A stretch of DNA of 64,000 nt from Chersky-267 sp963744115. Lineage in GTDB: Bacteria; Chloroflexota; Limnocylindria; Limnocylindrales; CSP1-4. Made by a program: the position numbers and the translations under genes. The DNA lies in NCBI GenBank assembly GCA_963744115.1, contig CAVUSI010000002.1, positions 124,001 to 188,000 of the forward strand, in the 5' to 3' direction. Positions 45,683-53,861 of the stretch are shown here, one piece after another; positions within the stretch are counted from its first letter, which is position 1, and each line of letters begins with the position of its first letter. A model generated the notes under the pieces. It searched no databases. It saw only the letters and a list, made by a program, of their open reading frames with translations, and was not told the DNA's origin.

Positions 45683-45927
45683 CGCGTCTGCTGCGCGAGC
45701 ATCCGTCGATCGGCGTCGAGCTCGACGGCGACGGGCAGGTCGTCGCCGTGCACTGGGCCGGGCGGCGGGAGCCGGTCGAGGTTTGCAACCGCTGGCGGAT
45801 CGACGAAGGCTGGTGGCGCGATCCGATCGCCCGGGATTACTTCAAGGTCGTCGGATCACGCTGGCTCGCCCTGGTCTATCTCGACCGGCTCGACGGGACG
45901 TGGCATCTCGAGCGGGTCTACGACTGA
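45679..45927 (+). CDS. Small DUF6504-like protein downstream of imuB
   Basis: An 82-residue protein rich in Trp, Arg and Asp (VCNRWRIDEGWWRDPIARDY, LVYLDRLDGTWHLERVYD). It overlaps the imuB stop by GTGA. Short proteins of this look accompany imuB/dinB genes in Actinobacteria and Chloroflexota, so it belongs to the mutasome operon. Its biochemical role is unknown. Confidence 0.7.
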   Translation: MTRLLREHPSIGVELDGDGQVVAVHWAGRREPVEVCNRWRIDEGWWRDPIARDYFKVVGSRWLALVYLDRLDGTWHLERVYD

Positions 45928-45935
45928 ACGAGCGA

Positions 45936-46052
45936 TCAGCGGAGGCCGGGGCGCCCCATCGCCAGGCTCACGAAGAACAGGATCGCCAGGATCCCCAGCA
46001 CGAGGAACAGCGCGCCGAGATCGCGAGGACGCGTGGATTGCACGGACGCCAT
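45936..46052 (-). CDS. Small single-helix membrane protein (38 residues)
   Basis: From ATG 46052, just after a GGGGG run, a 38-residue product has a polar N-terminus (MASVQSTRPRDLG) and one strong helix (ALFLVLGILAILFFVSLAMG). The codon use fits real genes. It converges on the imuB operon. No family recognised. Confidence 0.5.
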   Translation of the reverse strand: MASVQSTRPRDLGALFLVLGILAILFFVSLAMGRPGLR

Positions 46053-46148
46053 CCCCCTGTGCGTCGGCCGGTGGACCGTGAGTCGATGTTGACGCGCAGT
46101 GTAGCTGCGATGTGTCGCCTGCGTCGGGACCGACGGCTCGGCCGGGAC

Positions 46149-46712
46149 TCAGCGGAAGGGGCAGTCGGCCGCCATCAGGATCGTGGCGATCGACCGAGAG
46201 CCGTGCGGCACGATCGACGCCTGGACCCGGCAGGCCGGATGCAGGCCGACGGCGTCGATCACCGTGCTGCCGTCCTCGAGCGGTCCGGCCAGGGCCTCGA
46301 TCGAGTAGCCGGCCTTGACCAGGGCGGCGCGGTACCAGGCGACCGCCTTGGCCACCGTGGCGGGCATGTCGATCACCGCGGACGCCGGACCTTCACCGGT
46401 GTCGGTCGGGTTCGCCCCGGGATAGACCGGGAAGGCGTCAGGCAGGGCGTCCCAGATCCGGCCCCAGGCTGTCTGGGTCGTCGTCGGAGGAACGACCGTG
46501 GCGGCCGTCGGCGGTGTGGCCGATGTCGCCGTTCGGGGCGTCGAGGCGGTCGGGGACATCGACTCGCGGTCCGCCCCCGACGCGGCCGCCGGACGGGCAG
46601 CGGTCGCCACGCCGGCCGTCGCGTCCGACGCACCACCCTGGACGCACGCGGTGGCGGCCAGGACGACGACCGACCCCAGGATCAGCGAACGAAGGACCGG
46701 CGAACGGCTCAA
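46149..46712 (-). CDS. Lipoprotein of unknown function
   Basis: 187 residues. The signal peptide VLRSLILGSVVVLAATAC ends in a lipobox Cys, followed by about 55 residues rich in Thr, Ala, Ser and Pro. A small globular domain comes after it (FPVYPGANPTDTGEGPASAV, WYRAALVKAGYSIEAL), reminiscent of the sensory or binding lipoproteins with a PGA segment. Two late cysteines (ACRV, DCPFR) could form a disulfide. Function unknown. Confidence 0.7.
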   Translation of the reverse strand: MSRSPVLRSLILGSVVVLAATACVQGGASDATAGVATAARPAAASGADRESMSPTASTPRTATSATPPTAATVVPPTTTQTAWGRIWDALPDAFPVYPGANPTDTGEGPASAVIDMPATVAKAVAWYRAALVKAGYSIEALAGPLEDGSTVIDAVGLHPACRVQASIVPHGSRSIATILMAADCPFR

Positions 46713-46763
46713 CGATCGGATCCTCGCATCGGGCGTCGGCGAACGGTCTGCGCGGGACGTGCC

Positions 46764-46792
46764 GGGGCCCCGCCGCTGAGCGACGGGGCCCC
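46764..46792. terminator. Strong hairpin in the GH18-lipoprotein intergenic region
   Basis: GGGGCCCCG (46764-46772) and CGGGGCCCC (46784-46792) form a nine-bp stem with an 11-base loop, in the 248-base gap between the GH18 gene and the lipoprotein gene. Both genes point left, so it could end GH18 transcription. No U-run is visible. Confidence 0.4.
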
Positions 46793-46960
46793 TCGGGTCG
46801 CCAGCCCGCTCACCAGGCCGTCGACCGGGTCATCGGATCGACCACTCGGGAAGACCGATGCCCATTCCATCGGTGCGCGCCCCCAGGCACGCGCCGTCGG
46901 TGTGCAGCGTTCAGACGTCGGGCGGGCGCTCCGTGTTTCATCGATCCGCCGCCCGCGGGC

Positions 46961-48496
46961 TCAATACCGTTGGCGGAAGGCGTCGACCGGCGCTTTCCAG
47001 ACTCCCGCCCGCGAGACGAACTGGACCTTGAGCTTGAAGGTCCCGGCCGGCAGGCCGGTCGAAGTCCCGAGCACGGTCGCCGTCGTCAGCGTCCGAGTCC
47101 TGCCGGGATAGAGGGTGAAGGTCAATGAACCCTTCTTGATCAGCCGCCCGGTGGGACCATAGATCCGCCAGACGAGCGTGCCGCGCTCGGGGACGTTGCC
47201 CGTGTTCTTGACCCGATCGGTGTGGGTCAGCTTGACCGTGCTTCCCGACCGGGTGACCTTGACCACCGTCGAGCCGACCGAGACCCGGTGGGTCGGGTCG
47301 TAGAACTTCGCCCGAAGGACGTCGTTCATCTCGGGGTAGCCGCGGTCGTTGTCGAGCGTCCAGATGCCCACCCCGGCGAGCCCGGTGGCGATCGCGTAGT
47401 CGTACTTGGCGGCCGCGCTGGACTCGTCCTCGAAATAGACCTGGCGGAACGTCATCTCGGTCGCGTCCCAGTAGGTGAAGTAGGCGCTGCCCTCCGCGGT
47501 GTCCTCGTGGCGGACGACCTCGGGGTGAGCGTCAAGGAACTTGCGGGCTGAGCTGTAGGTCACGCTCCAGACGCCGCCGTACTTGGAGACCGGCTTGTTG
47601 ACCGTGGCGTTCGGGGTGTCGCTGGTCACCGGCCAGTCATAGCCGTAATACGGGACACCGAGGATCAGCTTGGACGCGACGACGTGCTTGAGATACCGCT
47701 CGATGTGGAGCTTGACGGTCCGGGTCGTGTTGTCGAGCGGCGCGATCGCCCCGGTGACCGTCGAGCCCGACCAGCGGTAGTTGTAGGTCATCACGAGCAT
47801 CTGGTCGACGATGTTCTCGATCCCGTCGATCAGCGTGTACGGCGCCCCCGCGGACGTCGCGACGACGAGCTTGGCTCGCGGGAACTGCTTGAGCATCGCC
47901 GTCTTGAACTGGGCCAGGAACTTGGCATAGTCGAGCGAGAGCGACTGGGGCATCGGCTCGAAGTCGAAGTTCGCCCCGTCGGCGGACCGCCGCTCCATGA
48001 GCACCAGCGCCTGCTTGATGAAGCGGGTCTTGGCGGCCTTGCTGTGGAGGAAGCCGGACATCTTCGCCAGCGTGCCGGAGTCGAACAGCTGGAAGGTCGG
48101 GACCACGCGGACGCCCTTGGCGTGGGCGGCATTGGTGACCGCTGCGGCATCGTCCGACAGGAAGGCGGTGGTTCCCCGCCATGCCATGTCGATGTTGCCG
48201 TCCTTCTTGATCCCGAGGCCGAACAGCGCGATGGTCGAGACCAGGCTGTAGTCGAGCCGGTCGGCGGTCCCGCTGTCCAGGCGCCAGTAGGGCAGGTAGC
48301 CGTAGACCTGGCGCTCGAGCGGCGCGATCCCGGTGACCCGGGGCTGGATGCCCGGATCCGCGCCGCGCGCGACCGGCGCGGCGAGGGGTGCGGGGGCCAG
48401 CGGAGCGAGGACGAGGAGCGCGACCGCGATCACGGCGGCGACCAGACCGGGGGTCCAGGCGTTCGGTCGCGACCTCTGACGGAGGAGGTCGTGCAT
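46961..48496 (-). CDS. Secreted GH18-family glycosidase
   Basis: A 511-residue exported protein. A signal or membrane segment (LVAAVIAVALLVLAPLAPAPLA) leads to a GH18 barrel starting VYGYLPYWRLDS. The catalytic signature is DGANFDFEP (DxxxxDxE-type; the final Glu is the proton donor), with MLVMTYNYRW and GVGIWTLDNDRG as further family strands. The last 110 residues form a separate beta-sandwich with a NxGNVPERG segment. It resembles spore-coat-type and wall-lytic GH18 rather than classical chitinases. Substrate may be peptidoglycan or chitin. ATG 48496 places the signal correctly. Confidence 0.85.
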   Translation of the reverse strand: MHDLLRQRSRPNAWTPGLVAAVIAVALLVLAPLAPAPLAAPVARGADPGIQPRVTGIAPLERQVYGYLPYWRLDSGTADRLDYSLVSTIALFGLGIKKDGNIDMAWRGTTAFLSDDAAAVTNAAHAKGVRVVPTFQLFDSGTLAKMSGFLHSKAAKTRFIKQALVLMERRSADGANFDFEPMPQSLSLDYAKFLAQFKTAMLKQFPRAKLVVATSAGAPYTLIDGIENIVDQMLVMTYNYRWSGSTVTGAIAPLDNTTRTVKLHIERYLKHVVASKLILGVPYYGYDWPVTSDTPNATVNKPVSKYGGVWSVTYSSARKFLDAHPEVVRHEDTAEGSAYFTYWDATEMTFRQVYFEDESSAAAKYDYAIATGLAGVGIWTLDNDRGYPEMNDVLRAKFYDPTHRVSVGSTVVKVTRSGSTVKLTHTDRVKNTGNVPERGTLVWRIYGPTGRLIKKGSLTFTLYPGRTRTLTTATVLGTSTGLPAGTFKLKVQFVSRAGVWKAPVDAFRQRY

Positions 48497-48611
48497 GGTA
48501 GTACTCAACCCCACCGTACCACGATTGACCAGCCGTACCTTGGGGCCAGCGGACCGACCCCTTGGGGCCACCGTTCTCGATGGGCCCCACCTCGCCGCCT
48601 CGCGCCCCATG

Positions 48612-48631
48612 GATAGAACGGATGTTCTATC
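48612..48631 (+). promoter_or_regulatory. LexA-type SOS box before dnaE2
   Basis: GATAGAAC-GGAT-GTTCTATC is a perfect 8-bp-arm dyad and the exact reverse complement of the imuA box at 43407-43426. It carries the GAACN4GTTC core. It lies 38 bases before the dnaE2 ATG and between two divergent genes. TATCAT at 48628-48633 could be the -10 box. Confidence 0.85.
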
Positions 48632-48669
48632 ATCTGACGGGCCCGAGTCTGTTCAGTGGAAGACCCGAG

Positions 48670-51600
48670 ATGTCCGGCCAGCCCTCCCGCCCTCGCCCAT
48701 ATGCCGAGCTCCACTGCCACACGAACTTCTCGTTCCTGGATGGGGCCTCGGCCGCCGATGAGCTCGTCGAGCGCGCGGTCGAGCTCGGCCTGGCGGGCCT
48801 GGCGATCACCGATCATCAGGGCCTGTACGGGGTCGTCCGGTTCTCGACCGCCGCCCGCGAGGCCGGGCTGCATCCGGTCATCGGGCTGGAGCTGGAGTTG
48901 CTCGATGCATTCGGTCCGGACCCGGATCGGATCGTCGTGCCCGGCCGGCGGCCGGTTCGCCGCGGAGGTCGACGGCCGTCGTCGGCCAGCTGGGGCGCGG
49001 TCCCGGACGCGGGTCCGTCGGATCGCTTGCCGGTCGACGGCTCGCCCGCTCGGCCGCGTCCCGAGCGGACCCGGCTGCCCGGTCATCGAGACCCCGTCCG
49101 GGAGGATCTGCGGGGCGTCGGCGAGGGCCAGCGCGGGCCGCATCTCGTGCTGCTCGCTCGCGACCAGACGGGCTATCGCAGCCTGTGCCGGCTCGTGAGC
49201 CGGGCCAATCTCGACGGGACGAAGGGTGTGCCACGGTTCAGCCAGGCGCTCCTCGCCGAGCACGCCGAGAGCCTGGTCGCGCTGTCGGGCTGCCGCGACG
49301 GTGAGATCGCCCGGCGGCTCCGGGTCGGCGACCGGGAGGGGGCGCGGGCCGTCGCCGAGGGCTATGCCCGGATGTTCGGGGTCGCGACGGGGGCGAGCGG
49401 GGTCGCGGCGGCCGGCTTCGTGCTCGAGCTCGAGCACCACCTCCTGCCGGACGACGACTGGCTCGTCGCCGAGACGGCCCGCCTGGCCGAGGAGCTCGGC
49501 CTGCCCGTGGTCGTCACCAACGACGTCCATCACGCCCTGCCCGAGGGACGCGAGCTCCAGGACGTGGTCACCGCCATCCGCCACGGCCGGACGGTCGGGA
49601 CGCTGGCCGACCTGCGCCGCGCCGACGGCGAGTCGTTCCTCAAGGCCGGCGATGAGCTCGCGGTGCTGCCTCCCGGGGACGGCGCCGGAGCGACCGCGGA
49701 CCCGCGGACGGCCCGGGCGTGGCTCGAGGGGATCGCCAACGCCGCTGAGCTGGCGGCGGCCTGCAGGGTCGACCTCGAGTTCGAGGCGTATCGCTTCCCG
49801 GGGTTCCCGGTGCCCGGCGGTGAGACGCCGTTCTCGTACCTGGCCGAGCTGTGCCACGACGGTGCCCGGCGGCGCTACCACCCGATGACCCCGGAGGTCG
49901 TCCGCCAGCTCGCTCACGAGCTCGACGTCATCGAACGGACCGGCCTCGCCGAGTTCTTCCTCATCTGCTGGGATCTGATGCGCTTCGCCCGATCGCGTGG
50001 GATCCCCGCCCAGGGACGGGGCAGCGCGGCCGATTCGATCGTCGCCTACGTGCTCGGGATCACGCGGGTGGACCCGATCCGGCACAACCTCCTGTTCGAG
50101 CGGTTCATCAACGAGGGCCGGACGACCTATCCCGACGTCGACATCGACTTCTCCTCGGAGCGGCGGGAGGAGGTCATCCAGTACGTCTACGGGAAATATG
50201 GGCCTGAGCACACCGGGATGGTCTGCAACATCGTGACCTATCGGGCGCGCTCGGTCGTGCGCGAGGTCGGGGTCGCACTCGGCTTCCCCCGTCCGCTGGT
50301 CGACCGCGTGGCGAAGGCGCTCGAGACCTACGACTCGGTCATGGTCCGCCGGGATCTCGAGGCCGACGGCGGGTTCGCCGAGTTCTTCCGGCGCCCGGGG
50401 GAGGGGGTCGTTGCGGATGCGGCGACGATCGACCCGGCCACGGTCCCGATCCTGACCCAGGCCCGCGGGCTGACCGACCGGATGGGCCAGCTCAACCATG
50501 CCCGCGGCGGACGGATCCGGACCGGGGGCGCGAACGAGCGCGGCGACGGGCAGCTGCCGCGGATCGAGGACGGCTCAGGCACCTGGCCGATGGCCGCCGG
50601 CTCGAAGCCGTCGATCCGGGCCGGTGGGCCGGGTGATGACGAAGGCGGTCCGGGTGACTCACCGGCCAGCGTCGCGTGGCTCCGGTCGGGGCGCGGGACG
50701 GGCTACTCCCCGACGTCGGACCGCGGGTCGAGTGCCTCCGGCCACGAGCCGCGCCTGAGCGAAGGGTCGCCGGGCACGATCGACGGCCGGGCGATCGATC
50801 CGGAGTCGGGGGTGCTCCTGCCGCCGGAGCGGAGGACCGATCGCCTCGGCCGGCCGCTCCACTGGGATACGGACCACCCGGGTGCCGCGACCCGCGCGGC
50901 GGAGCTGGCCGCACCGCGGAACGGGGAAGTGCCGCGGAACGTGGATGTGCCGCCGCGGGCGGAGGACGGTCGGGCTGCTCATTCGAGCGTGGCGCGGGTC
51001 GAGCCCGATCCCCGGCCACAGCCGCGCGGCGGGAGCGTCGTCGGTCTCTCGGACTGGGACCGCTGGCTCGAGCTATGCGCCCGGATGGACGGCTTCCCGC
51101 GTCACCTCAGCATCCACAGCGGCGGGATGCTCATCACGGCCGCCCCGCTCATCGACATCGCCCCGCTCGAGCGGGCGACGATGAAGGATCGGGTCGTCGT
51201 CCAGTACGACAAGCGCGATGTCGAGACGCTCAAGCTGATCAAGCTCGACCTGCTCGGCCTGGGGATGCTGGCCGCGATCGACGAGACGCTCCAGCTCATC
51301 GAGCGCGATTGCGCGACCTGCCTGGATCTCGACCGCCTGCCCGAGGAGATCCCCGAGGTCTTCGCGATGCTCCAGGCAGCCGACACCGTCGGCGTCTTCC
51401 AGGTCGAGAGCCGGGCCCAGATGCAGACCCTGCCGAAGAGCCGGCCGGCCAGCCTGGACGACCTGGTGGTCGAGGTGGCGATCATCCGGCCCGGTCCGAT
51501 CCAGGGCAATGCCGTCCACCCCTACCTGCGCCGGAAGCAGGGTCTCGAGCCGGTGACCTATCTCCACCCGAGCCTCGAGCCGGTCCTCCGCGACAGCCTC

Positions 51601-52980
51601 GGGGTGATCCTCTACCAGGAGCAGGTGATGCGGGTGGCGATCGAGGTCGCCGGGTTCAGCCCGGCCGCCTCCGACGGCTTCCGCCGGGCGATGGGGACGT
51701 GGCGCTCGACCCGGGAGATGGAGAAGCTCCACCGCCGGTTCGTCGACGGCTGTCTCCGCCAGCCCGGGATGGACGAGGCGACCGCCGAGGAGCTCTTCCG
51801 CCAGGTATCCGCGTTCGCCAGCTTCGGGTTCGCCAAGAGCCATGCCGCAGCGTTCGCCCGGACCGCCTACGAGTCGTCGTTCCTCAAGCTGTTCTACCCG
51901 GCCCAGTTCCTGGTCGGGCTCATCAACGCCCAGCCGATGGGCTTCTACCCGGTCGAGGTCCTGGTCAACGACGCCAAGCGCCACGGCGTGGCCGTCCTGC
52001 CGGTCGACGTCAACTCGAGCGCCTACCTGACGACGACCGAATGGGTCGGGATCGATCCTGAGCCGCTCCCGCCCGAAGCCGGGATCGACCGACGTCCGGA
52101 GCCCGTCCGCTCGCCTGCCTGCGTGATGCCGTCGGAGGACGCCAGGGGCCGCTGGGCCGCGGCGAGCGCCGTCGGCTGGGGTGTTCGACTCGGGCTCGGG
52201 CTGGTCAAGGGGATCGGCGAGGAGCATGCCGAGCGCCTCGATGCGGAGCTGGCCGCCGGTCCATACCGGAGCCTGGCCGATGTCGTCGAGCGGACGGCGC
52301 TGCCGGAAGAGGTCATCGAACGGCTCATCCGGGCCGGCGGCCTCGACTCGCTGGCCCGCCCCCGGAGAGAGCTCCTGTGGCAGCTCCGCGAAGTCATGGG
52401 CGCGAGCGGCGGGCGGATCGACGGGCGGACGACCCGAACCGCCGCGCGGGCCTCGAAACGCGCTGCCGGCCGGCCGATGGACCTTCGCCTGCCGGCGACA
52501 TCGGCCCCCGAGCTGCCGCCGATCGGGGAGATCGAACGGCTCGGCGACGCGTACGCGGTCATCTCGCTCGACGCCAGGCAGCAGGTGATCGGGCTGTTCC
52601 GTGAGGCGCTCGACCGGCTGGGTGCGGTGCCGAACTCAGCCCTCAACGAGCACCGACCCGGCCCGGTCCGGATCGGTGGCCTGGTCGTCACCCGGCAGCA
52701 TCCGATGACGGCCAAGGGGACGGTCTTCCTGGCGCTCGAGGACGAGACCGGGATGGTCAACGTCACGCTCTGGCCGGACACCTGGGCGCGGCTGCGCGGG
52801 GTCGTCCGGCGACATGCGCTCCTGCTCGTCGACGGGACGCTCCAACGGGAGGGCGAGGTGGTCAACGTGATCGCCCGAGACGTGCGTCCGCTGCCGGAGG
52901 CCTCGGCCGAGGTCGGCGGCCCCGTCCGGCCACCGGGCGTCCGCCAGCTCGGGTTCGCCGGCATGCGCCGGATGCACTAG
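48670..52980 (+). CDS. dnaE2: Error-prone DNA polymerase DnaE2 (ImuC) with two large inserts
   Basis: A 1,436-residue C-family polymerase for mutagenic lesion bypass. The PHP domain opens AELHCHTNFSFLDG near residue 16. The palm has YPDVDIDFSSE near 489, and the fingers end with the AFGFAKSHAAAFARTAYES-like region. An OB fold near 1334-1375 (GLVVTRQHPMTAKGT) follows. Two insertions are unusual: about 75 Arg/Pro-rich residues at 78-152 in the PHP domain, and about 180 low-complexity residues at roughly 610-790. ATG 48670 is the start, with the SOS box 38 bases upstream. No DnaE1 C-terminal epsilon region was recognised. Confidence 0.93.
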   Translation: MSGQPSRPRPYAELHCHTNFSFLDGASAADELVERAVELGLAGLAITDHQGLYGVVRFSTAAREAGLHPVIGLELELLDAFGPDPDRIVVPGRRPVRRGGRRPSSASWGAVPDAGPSDRLPVDGSPARPRPERTRLPGHRDPVREDLRGVGEGQRGPHLVLLARDQTGYRSLCRLVSRANLDGTKGVPRFSQALLAEHAESLVALSGCRDGEIARRLRVGDREGARAVAEGYARMFGVATGASGVAAAGFVLELEHHLLPDDDWLVAETARLAEELGLPVVVTNDVHHALPEGRELQDVVTAIRHGRTVGTLADLRRADGESFLKAGDELAVLPPGDGAGATADPRTARAWLEGIANAAELAAACRVDLEFEAYRFPGFPVPGGETPFSYLAELCHDGARRRYHPMTPEVVRQLAHELDVIERTGLAEFFLICWDLMRFARSRGIPAQGRGSAADSIVAYVLGITRVDPIRHNLLFERFINEGRTTYPDVDIDFSSERREEVIQYVYGKYGPEHTGMVCNIVTYRARSVVREVGVALGFPRPLVDRVAKALETYDSVMVRRDLEADGGFAEFFRRPGEGVVADAATIDPATVPILTQARGLTDRMGQLNHARGGRIRTGGANERGDGQLPRIEDGSGTWPMAAGSKPSIRAGGPGDDEGGPGDSPASVAWLRSGRGTGYSPTSDRGSSASGHEPRLSEGSPGTIDGRAIDPESGVLLPPERRTDRLGRPLHWDTDHPGAATRAAELAAPRNGEVPRNVDVPPRAEDGRAAHSSVARVEPDPRPQPRGGSVVGLSDWDRWLELCARMDGFPRHLSIHSGGMLITAAPLIDIAPLERATMKDRVVVQYDKRDVETLKLIKLDLLGLGMLAAIDETLQLIERDCATCLDLDRLPEEIPEVFAMLQAADTVGVFQVESRAQMQTLPKSRPASLDDLVVEVAIIRPGPIQGNAVHPYLRRKQGLEPVTYLHPSLEPVLRDSLGVILYQEQVMRVAIEVAGFSPAASDGFRRAMGTWRSTREMEKLHRRFVDGCLRQPGMDEATAEELFRQVSAFASFGFAKSHAAAFARTAYESSFLKLFYPAQFLVGLINAQPMGFYPVEVLVNDAKRHGVAVLPVDVNSSAYLTTTEWVGIDPEPLPPEAGIDRRPEPVRSPACVMPSEDARGRWAAASAVGWGVRLGLGLVKGIGEEHAERLDAELAAGPYRSLADVVERTALPEEVIERLIRAGGLDSLARPRRELLWQLREVMGASGGRIDGRTTRTAARASKRAAGRPMDLRLPATSAPELPPIGEIERLGDAYAVISLDARQQVIGLFREALDRLGAVPNSALNEHRPGPVRIGGLVVTRQHPMTAKGTVFLALEDETGMVNVTLWPDTWARLRGVVRRHALLLVDGTLQREGEVVNVIARDVRPLPEASAEVGGPVRPPGVRQLGFAGMRRMH

Positions 52981-53663
52981 CGGCGGGCGGACGCCTTCGA
53001 CGAGCTCTTGCCCTTTGGCGACTGGCCCTTCCCGGCGTTCGGGTTCGCGCGGCGCAGGAACCGTCGGTAGAACCCGGCGAACCCACCGATCGCCAGCCCG
53101 CTCAGCGGCGAGAGGACCAGGCCGTACAGCATGTAGGCCTGCACCTGCGTGCCCTGGAGCACGGTCGCCGGGATCGGGACGAACGCCAGGTACAAGGTGA
53201 AGACGATGCCGCAGACGAGCCCCACGATCCCACCGGCCATGTAGCTCATCCGATCGGTCAGGATGCCGGCCAGGAACAGGGCGCCGATCTGCGGAGGCGG
53301 ATAGACGAGCAGCTGGAAGGCGAAGCTCGAGAGGCTGCTGCCGGTCCCGGACGTGGCGTACCAGACGGCCGCGCCGATGACGAGGAGGCTCGGCACGATC
53401 ACCGCGGGCGTCCGGGTGATCAGCCACGGGATCCGCCGGATGTCGCCACGCAGATCGACCGGCCGGGTAGCCTCGCGGAACGCCCCCGTGATGCTCGGGC
53501 GCGCGACGGGCGCTGATCCGCTGGCAGCCCCGCCCCCGGTCGACTTGGCCGGGGCCGCCCCGCCCCCGCCCGACCCCTCGCCGACGGTGGCCTCGTTCGT
53601 GGCGGCGACGGCCCTCGCGCGACGGCGTGCCTCGGCGCGGTCGGTCTTCTTGGCGCGGGCCAC
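52977..53663 (-). CDS. Membrane protein with basic tails
   Basis: A 228-residue protein. A basic N-terminus (ARAKKTDRAEARRRAR) and Ala/Gly/Ser-rich region of about 65 residues precede five hydrophobic segments (AVIVPSLLVIGAAVW, IGALFLAGIL, GGIVGLVCGIVFTLYLAF, MLYGLVLSPLSGLAIGG), and it ends in a Lys/Ser-rich tail. GTG 53663 has AGGAGG four bases upstream. Its stop overlaps the dnaE2 stop on the other strand. Function unknown. Confidence 0.7.
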   Translation of the reverse strand: MARAKKTDRAEARRRARAVAATNEATVGEGSGGGGAAPAKSTGGGAASGSAPVARPSITGAFREATRPVDLRGDIRRIPWLITRTPAVIVPSLLVIGAAVWYATSGTGSSLSSFAFQLLVYPPPQIGALFLAGILTDRMSYMAGGIVGLVCGIVFTLYLAFVPIPATVLQGTQVQAYMLYGLVLSPLSGLAIGGFAGFYRRFLRRANPNAGKGQSPKGKSSSKASARR

Positions 53664-53861
53664 GGTGCCTCCTGGGTCTCGCTGTGCGTCGGTCGACGCT
53701 CGGGGCGTCGGGCAGGTCGGGACGCTCCTGCCGCGCCGGTCGGTCGCCATCGTAGTCGACGGCCCGGTTCCGCGGGGAACGAGTCTCAGGTGATCCGCGG
53801 ATAAGCCGGCACTGCTACAACCGACCCCCGCCTGCCACCCGTCCCCGCCGGGAGGTCGTCG

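Noticed and set aside
48505..50499. Long minus-strand frame opposite dnaE2
   Set aside because: No recognisable domain and shadow-like composition; dnaE2 motifs are on the plus strand.
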